From CADEFQ01 sp050249415 (GTDB lineage: Bacteria > Pseudomonadota > Gammaproteobacteria > Steroidobacterales > Steroidobacteraceae), in the NCBI GenBank assembly GCA_050249415.1, contig JBFWQO010000016.1:14880-78879 (forward strand): 64,000 bases of DNA, in the 5' to 3' direction. The notes below the pieces were generated by a model that did no database searches, was not told the DNA's origin, and saw only the letters and a program-made list of their open reading frames with translations. Shown here in pieces: positions 59,517 to 64,000 of this stretch. Every line of letters begins with the position of its first letter. Positions within the stretch are counted from its first letter, which is position 1. Both the position numbers and the translations under genes were made by a program.

Positions 59517-59744
59517 TCAGGCGTCGTCTTCGAATACGTCGCGCAGGTCCTTCTCGAGCCGGCGGTCGGCCAGGACTTCCTCGAGCCGGCTCCACGCGGC
59601 CTTGCCGCGTTTGCCCGGTTGCGTACGGGTGCGCTTGTCGACCTTGTCGAGCATCCGGTCGTACTCCCGCGGGTCTTCGGAAGTGGCCTCACCAAGGAAT
59701 TCGTCGTCGAGATCGAAGCTGTCGCTGTCGCGTTCGCTAACCAC
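59517..59744 (-). CDS. Small acidic PA3496-like protein
   Basis: A protein of about 75 residues. The N-terminus is acidic (SFDLDDEFLGEATSED). The C-terminal part KAAWSRLEEVLADRRLEKDL is basic-helical and resembles the PA3496 family, which is linked to envelope integrity by annotation only. GTG at 59744 has AGG upstream; TTG at 59756 is an alternative. Directly upstream of lysAC (6 bases). Confidence 0.65.
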   Translation of the reverse strand: MVSERDSDSFDLDDEFLGEATSEDPREYDRMLDKVDKRTRTQPGKRGKAAWSRLEEVLADRRLEKDLRDVFEDDA

Positions 59745-59759
59745 GATTGCCTGCAAGAA

Positions 59760-59789
59760 AATGTATGTTAATCAGGGAGTTATGCGCAA
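59760..59789 (-). promoter_or_regulatory. Candidate promoter for the PA3496-like gene and lysAC
   Basis: On the minus strand TTGCGC (59789-59784) and TACATT (59765-59760) with 18-base spacing, close upstream of the small gene. Confidence 0.4.
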
Positions 59790-59851
59790 ATGGCGGGCGC
59801 AGGGAGACGCGAACTATAGCGAATTCGCGCCCGCTTGCAAGCCCCTGATTT

Positions 59852-60658
59852 TCAGGGCAATCGGGCGGTATCCCGGACCACCACGGGCGCCCCGCGGGAC
59901 AGGCCGAGCCCGTCGGCGGCGCTCTGCTCGGCACGGGCGATTTCCACGACGCCGAAGGAGTTCACGAGCGCGAGGTACTCCCCCGGCTTGACGTCGCCGT
60001 AGGTGCGCAGCAACGGCCAGGAATGGTTGGCGGCATAGACGCGCGGAGAGCCCATCCGTATCACCCAGGGGGCGTCGATATTGGTGATCAGGTTGCCGAA
60101 GTGATCGAGGGTGATCACGACGCCGCTCACCGCGCTGTCGTCCCCGCTCGCATCTTCCACCCACGACGGCACCAATGTATCGACGGGCTGCCCGAGGTCC
60201 TCGGGCCGACAGCGGCCCGCCGCGAGCTCCGCGGCGAGCGGCGCAAAGATGTCGCGACCGTGGAACGTGGCGCTCGGTCTCGTGATCGAGAGACGTGCGA
60301 GCGCCTGCGGATCGACGCGGGTGATGCGTGCACCTTCGCCGCGGGCCACGACGGGCGCCAGCAGCCCGTTGTCCGGCGCGAGGAATATATGGTCCGCGAG
60401 GCTCACCGCCACGATGTCGCGCGAGGTGCCCACACCGGGATCGACCACCGCCACGTGCACCGTGCCCGGCGGAAAATAATGATACGACCGCGCGAGCCAG
60501 AACCCGGCCTCGGCGGGCCAGTGCACGAGGATTTCGTGCGTCAGGTCGACGATGCGCGCCGTGGGCAGGCGGCTGTAGATCCGGCCCTTCATGACGCCGA
60601 CAAACGGTCCCTGGTGACCGAAGTCGGTGGTGATGGTGATGACGCCCGATGCCTGCAT
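59852..60658 (-). CDS. SAM hydroxide adenosyltransferase (DUF62 family)
   Basis: A 268-residue protein of the S-adenosylmethionine hydrolase family related to fluorinases. ITTDFGHQGPFVGVMKGRIY is the N-terminal signature, VHVAVVDPGVGTSRD and FLAPDNGLLAPV follow, and SATFHGRDIFAPLAA carries the conserved Arg-Asp region. It converts SAM to adenosine and methionine. The start is the ATG at 60658, before ITITTDFG. It is divergent from the large membrane fusion gene (32-base gap). Confidence 0.9.
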   Translation of the reverse strand: MQASGVITITTDFGHQGPFVGVMKGRIYSRLPTARIVDLTHEILVHWPAEAGFWLARSYHYFPPGTVHVAVVDPGVGTSRDIVAVSLADHIFLAPDNGLLAPVVARGEGARITRVDPQALARLSITRPSATFHGRDIFAPLAAELAAGRCRPEDLGQPVDTLVPSWVEDASGDDSAVSGVVITLDHFGNLITNIDAPWVIRMGSPRVYAANHSWPLLRTYGDVKPGEYLALVNSFGVVEIARAEQSAADGLGLSRGAPVVVRDTARLP

Positions 60659-60690
60659 GCGTGTGCGCTCGACTGCTAGACTCGCGCACC

Positions 60691-63600
60691 ATGTCGCGGA
60701 CACGGGACGCTGTCAATGTGCGCGCGAGTGGTGCCGGCGACACGCTGTCGCTGCTCGTGCTCGGCGCGTGCTTTGCGCTGAGCGGGCTCGCGGCGCTCGT
60801 CTACCAGATCGCCTGGACCCGCCAGTTCGCGCTCGTGTTCGGCACCTCCGAACTCGCGGTCGCGACGGTGCTCGCGGCGTACATGGGGGGGCTCGCGCTC
60901 GGCGCAGCGCTGATCGAGCGGCTGCTGCCGCGCGTGTCGCGACCGGTACTCACTTACGCGTCGCTCGAACTCGGCGTCGCCATCGGCGGGGTGCTCGTCG
61001 TTCCGCTGCTGCTGTACGCGAGCGACATCGTGCTGCACGCGTTGTTCGGGGGCCAGCCGGCGCCCCCTTCGAGCGAGCAGGCGAGCCTGTCGCTGTATTT
61101 CCTCGCGAGCGCCTTCGTCGTGCTCGCCTTGCCTGCGACCCTGATGGGCGCCACGCTGCCCTTGCTCGCGCGCCACGCCGTGCATACGGAGATCGACATC
61201 GGTCGCCGCATCGGCCTGCTGTATGCCGCCAATACCGCCGGCGCGGTGGCCGGTGTGCTGCTCGCATCGTTCTGGCTGCTGCCGGCGCTCGGTCTGCACC
61301 GCACGATCCTGGCCGCCGCGGCGATCAATGTCGTCGTCTTCCTGCTCGCCGCGGTGATGTCGCGCGGCGCACGAACCGCTCCGACACCGGCCCCCGCACG
61401 GGTGGCACGCGACACGGTCCGTGGCGGTGCCGCGCAGTGGATCCTGCCGCTGATGCTGCTGTCGGGCGCCGTCACGTTCCTGAACGAGGTGTTGTGGGCG
61501 CGCATGTTGAGCCATGTCGTCGGCAGCAGCCTCTTCGCGTTCGGCGTGATGGTCGCGAGCTTCCTGACGGGCATTGCCCTCGGCGGCGGGCTCGCCTCCT
61601 GGCTCGCGACGACGCGCGGGCGCGCCGCCACGCTCTTCGTCTGCTGCGAGATCGGCGCCGGCGTCGCCGCTGCACTCGCCTTGCTGCTGCTGGAGCGGTA
61701 TCTGCCAGCCCGGGGCGGCCTCGCCGGCAACGCGTTCTTCGGGTTTACGCTGCTGCTGCCGCTCACGCTCTTCATCGGCGCGACCTGGCCGCTCGCGGTG
61801 CGCCTGCTCGCAGCCGGGCCCGACACGGCCGCCGCCGCGAGTGCGCGCGTGTACGCATGGAACACGGTCGGCGCCATCCTGGGCGCGGTCGCTGCCGGCT
61901 TCGTGATCATTCCGGCGCTGCGCTACGAAGGCACGATTCGCGCCGCCGTGATCGCGAGCACCGCGATCGCCGCCGTCGCGGCCTGGCTCTACGCGCGGCG
62001 CCACCTCGCGCTGCCGATCGCCGCGACCGCCGTGGCGTTGCTGTCCGTGGTCGCGTTCCGGCCCGCGGCCCCGATGCGCCTGCTGCTCGCCTCGCCGCTC
62101 GATATTCCGTCCGACGGGTCGCTCCTGTACTACGACGTCGGCCGCAGCGCCGATGTCGTCGTTCTCGGCCAGGACGGCGGGTTGGTCCTGCGCACCAACG
62201 GCCTGCCGGAGGCCATGATGGACACGCCCGGGATCGCGTCGCGATTCAGCGGGGAGTACTGGCTCTCGCCGCTCGCGGTCATCGCCCGGCCCGCGACCGC
62301 CCGCATGCTGATCGTCGGTTACGGCGGCGGAGTCGTCGTGGAGGGCGTCCCGCCCTCGGTCGGTGCGATCGACGTGATCGAACTCGAGCCGGCGGTCATC
62401 GCCGCGAATCGCGGGACACGCGAGCTGCGCCGACGCGATCCGCTGCTCGATCCGCGCCTCGACATCGTCACGAACGATGCACGCGGCGCTCTCGCGCTGA
62501 CCGATCGGCGCTACGATGCGATCGTCTCGCAGCCGTCGCATCCCTGGACGGCGGGCGCGTCGCACCTTTACACGCGCGAATTCCTGCAGCTCGCGCGTAC
62601 ACACCTCACCCCGGGCGGCGTTTTCGTCCAGTGGATGAATATCGCATTCCTGGACGAGAGCCTCTTGCGCTCGCTCACCGCGACGCTGCTCGACGTGTTC
62701 ATCGAAGTACGCCTCTACCGGCCCGACCCGAACACGCTGGTCTTCCTCGCCTCGGACTCGCCCCTCGAGCCCGAGGCACACGTCGCGGCGACCGGCTTGC
62801 CCCTCAGTCTTTCGCCGCTGCACTACGCGCGCTTCGGGATCAATGGCGCCGAGGATCTCCTCGCCGCGCTCGTGGCGGATACCGACGGGGCACACCGGCT
62901 CGCCGCCGACGCGCCGCTCATCACCGACGACATGAACCGGCTCGCCACGGCGCGCATGCAGGAGAACGGGCGCGGATTGACCGCCGACACCACGGGACGC
63001 GTGCTGGCGCCTTACGACCCCCTGCAGCGCGCGGACAGCGTGGTGTTCGGCGCACTCGCTCCACGGCTGTCGATGAGCTACATCGCGCGCCGTCTTTCCA
63101 CGTTCGTCGCCCTCGACGCCAGCGAGCGCGACCGCATCGCACGCTTCGGCACGATCCTCGGCGACACGCCGCAGGGTGCCTATGTGCGCGCGCTCTCGGC
63201 CATGACCGGTGGCGATACGGCCGCGGGGCTGCGGCTCTATCGCGAGTCGCTCGCCCGCTTTCCGGAAGATCCCGAGCTGCGCTTCGAGACCGTGCGACCG
63301 TTCCTCGCCTCGCTCGCGCGCGGCGTGGCGCCGCCCGGCATTGCGGAAATTGCGCGCGGGCTCGACGGCGAGCCCCGCCTCGTACTCGACGCCATCGGCG
63401 CGGTGGCGCACGAGCGCTGGGATGATCTCGTCGCGATGGACCGCGATCTCGCGGCAGTTTCCTGGATGCGCCCGTGGGCGGTCGATGCGCTGCAGGTGCG
63501 GGTCGACTGGCGGACACGGGTCGCGACGCCGCAGGCGCGTCGCGCCTATGGCGACGAGGCGCTCGCGCTGCTCGATCGCGCGCTCGTCGTGCAGCCGACC

Positions 63601-63873
63601 TCCGCGCTTTTCGGGCTGCGCACCCGTGCGGCGCTCGCCGCCGATCGGCCGGACGCGATCGTCGAGTCGATCTCGAGCTATGCGCAGGCGATGTACGCGA
63701 CCGCGTCGCGCCGACCCGCCGGCCCGCAACGCGAGCAGGCGAGCCGCACGCTGCAGGGCCTCACGCGGGTGCTGGACCAGACTGCGCAGCGCGCACCCGC
63801 CACCGCCCGGCGCGCCGCCTCGGTGCGCGCGAACCTGCAGGAATCACTGCGCAAGCTCGAGGCGCCGCGGTAG
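60691..63873 (+). CDS. Polytopic membrane protein fused to a spermidine-synthase-like domain
   Basis: A 1060-residue fusion. Residues about 10-475 hold a dozen or more TM segments (LSLLVLGACFALSGLAALVY; NTAGAVAGVLLASFWLLPAL), and residues about 485-720 a spermidine-synthase fold: IVGYGGGVVVEG and VIELEPAVIAANR bind SAM or decarboxylated SAM, and LTPGGVFVQWMNIAFLDESL follows. The residue expected to be the catalytic Asp lies in AIVSQPSHPWTAGASH, where Gln-Pro replaces Asp-Ser, so classical aminopropyl transfer is doubtful. The last ~340 residues are helical repeats resembling TPRs. Its role is unknown. Confidence 0.85.
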   Translation: MSRTRDAVNVRASGAGDTLSLLVLGACFALSGLAALVYQIAWTRQFALVFGTSELAVATVLAAYMGGLALGAALIERLLPRVSRPVLTYASLELGVAIGGVLVVPLLLYASDIVLHALFGGQPAPPSSEQASLSLYFLASAFVVLALPATLMGATLPLLARHAVHTEIDIGRRIGLLYAANTAGAVAGVLLASFWLLPALGLHRTILAAAAINVVVFLLAAVMSRGARTAPTPAPARVARDTVRGGAAQWILPLMLLSGAVTFLNEVLWARMLSHVVGSSLFAFGVMVASFLTGIALGGGLASWLATTRGRAATLFVCCEIGAGVAAALALLLLERYLPARGGLAGNAFFGFTLLLPLTLFIGATWPLAVRLLAAGPDTAAAASARVYAWNTVGAILGAVAAGFVIIPALRYEGTIRAAVIASTAIAAVAAWLYARRHLALPIAATAVALLSVVAFRPAAPMRLLLASPLDIPSDGSLLYYDVGRSADVVVLGQDGGLVLRTNGLPEAMMDTPGIASRFSGEYWLSPLAVIARPATARMLIVGYGGGVVVEGVPPSVGAIDVIELEPAVIAANRGTRELRRRDPLLDPRLDIVTNDARGALALTDRRYDAIVSQPSHPWTAGASHLYTREFLQLARTHLTPGGVFVQWMNIAFLDESLLRSLTATLLDVFIEVRLYRPDPNTLVFLASDSPLEPEAHVAATGLPLSLSPLHYARFGINGAEDLLAALVADTDGAHRLAADAPLITDDMNRLATARMQENGRGLTADTTGRVLAPYDPLQRADSVVFGALAPRLSMSYIARRLSTFVALDASERDRIARFGTILGDTPQGAYVRALSAMTGGDTAAGLRLYRESLARFPEDPELRFETVRPFLASLARGVAPPGIAEIARGLDGEPRLVLDAIGAVAHERWDDLVAMDRDLAAVSWMRPWAVDALQVRVDWRTRVATPQARRAYGDEALALLDRALVVQPTSALFGLRTRAALAADRPDAIVESISSYAQAMYATASRRPAGPQREQASRTLQGLTRVLDQTAQRAPATARRAASVRANLQESLRKLEAPR

Positions 63874-63921
63874 CCTCTCAACAAACAAAGTGTAAGTGAC
63901 TGAACGATTGAGCTGTGCTCT

Positions 63922-64000
63922 TCACGCCGGGGTCTCCGCGGGGGTGAGTGTGAAGCCCATGGCCCGTGCCTTTCGCTTGAGGTGGAAGAGCACGCGTTCG
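63922..64000 (-). CDS. C-terminal fragment of an unidentified gene (runs off right edge)
   Basis: An open frame on the minus strand ending TGA at 63922, encoding RVLFHLKRKARAMGFTLT and a short Pro/Ala tail. The basic helix followed by this tail is reminiscent of some transposase C-termini, but 26 residues are too few to identify. The 48 bases before it contain no recognisable terminal repeat. Confidence 0.35.
   Translation of the reverse strand, partial: ERVLFHLKRKARAMGFTLTPAETPA

Noticed and set aside
57045..59771. A 908-codon open frame antisense to lysAC
   Set aside because: High GC creates long antisense open frames; its product is Arg/His/Ala-rich without any domain, and the opposite strand clearly encodes LysAC.
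60676..63729. A 1017-codon minus-strand frame opposite the spermidine-synthase fusion
   Set aside because: A composition artefact rich in Arg, Glu and Gln; the plus frame has consistent TM and SAM-binding motifs.

Overview
The window is a GC-rich (roughly two-thirds G+C), densely packed chromosomal segment of a Gram-negative bacterium, most likely a gammaproteobacterium related to the Xanthomonadales or Steroidobacterales lineages. The evidence is a TonB-ExbB-ExbD1-ExbD2 cluster with a TonB-dependent receptor, a fused aspartate kinase/diaminopimelate decarboxylase, a hisGDCBHAFI operon headed by a TrpR/YerC-type repressor, a SAM-I riboswitch in front of metX-metB, and an ilvC-leuACDB operon. 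Start codons are often GTG or TTG, and many genes overlap by 4 bp. I saw no rRNA, tRNA, CRISPR array or complete insertion sequence.

Layout. (1) 1-11.2 kb is a catabolic region: an aldehyde dehydrogenase tail, an MFS transporter and an alpha/beta-hydrolase homologue on +; a minus operon of HMG-CoA-lyase-like enzyme, HyuA, HyuB and an isochorismatase-family amidase; and a divergent plus operon of CaiB-type CoA-transferase, a second amidase, a VOC protein and a small protein. (2) 11.3-25.1 kb looks like a D-amino-acid region: DgcA, Lrp and IclR regulators, an amino-acid permease, a TPR-sulfotransferase, a propeller-like protein, a TonB-dependent receptor, a MetF-like protein, and an operon of D-aminoacylase, DgcN and an Asp/Asn-hydroxylase-like protein. 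(3) 25.2-30.8 kb holds cyanophycin storage genes cphB-cphA-cphA'. (4) 30.8-34.5 kb is tonB-exbB-exbD-exbD-TPR, closed by a strong terminator. (5) 34.8-40.0 kb is an overlapping operon of M17 peptidase, EamA exporter, MFS transporter and ilvD. (6) 40.0-46.0 kb is ilvC-leuA-leuC-leuD-leuB behind a Leu/Val-rich leader peptide and attenuator. (7) 46.0-47.0 kb is an odd intergenic island: a four-helix-bundle (23S-IVP/S23 family) gene flanked on both sides by inverted pairs of heptanucleotide tandem arrays. (8) 47.0-49.5 kb is metB-metX with a SAM-I riboswitch. (9) 49.5-56.9 kb is the his operon. (10) 56.9-63.9 kb holds lysAC, a small PA3496-like gene, a SAM hydroxide adenosyltransferase and a giant membrane/spermidine-synthase fusion. 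The last 79 bases hold the tail of another gene.

The most unusual signal is a family of 7-bp tandem repeats (unit GC plus five bases, array ending GCCAGA). Six arrays occur at three loci. Five of the six begin within 0-12 bp of the stop codon of a gene read in the same direction. Four of them form two long inverted repeats that bracket the four-helix-bundle gene, an arrangement reminiscent of REP/RAYT 'REPtrons'. I consider this the best candidate for an undescribed system. Other notable points are a hisF that seems to start at an AUA codon, a TrpR-like operator with 8-bp periodic half-sites, and a riboswitch with a clear mutually exclusive pairing that can hide the metX ribosome-binding site.
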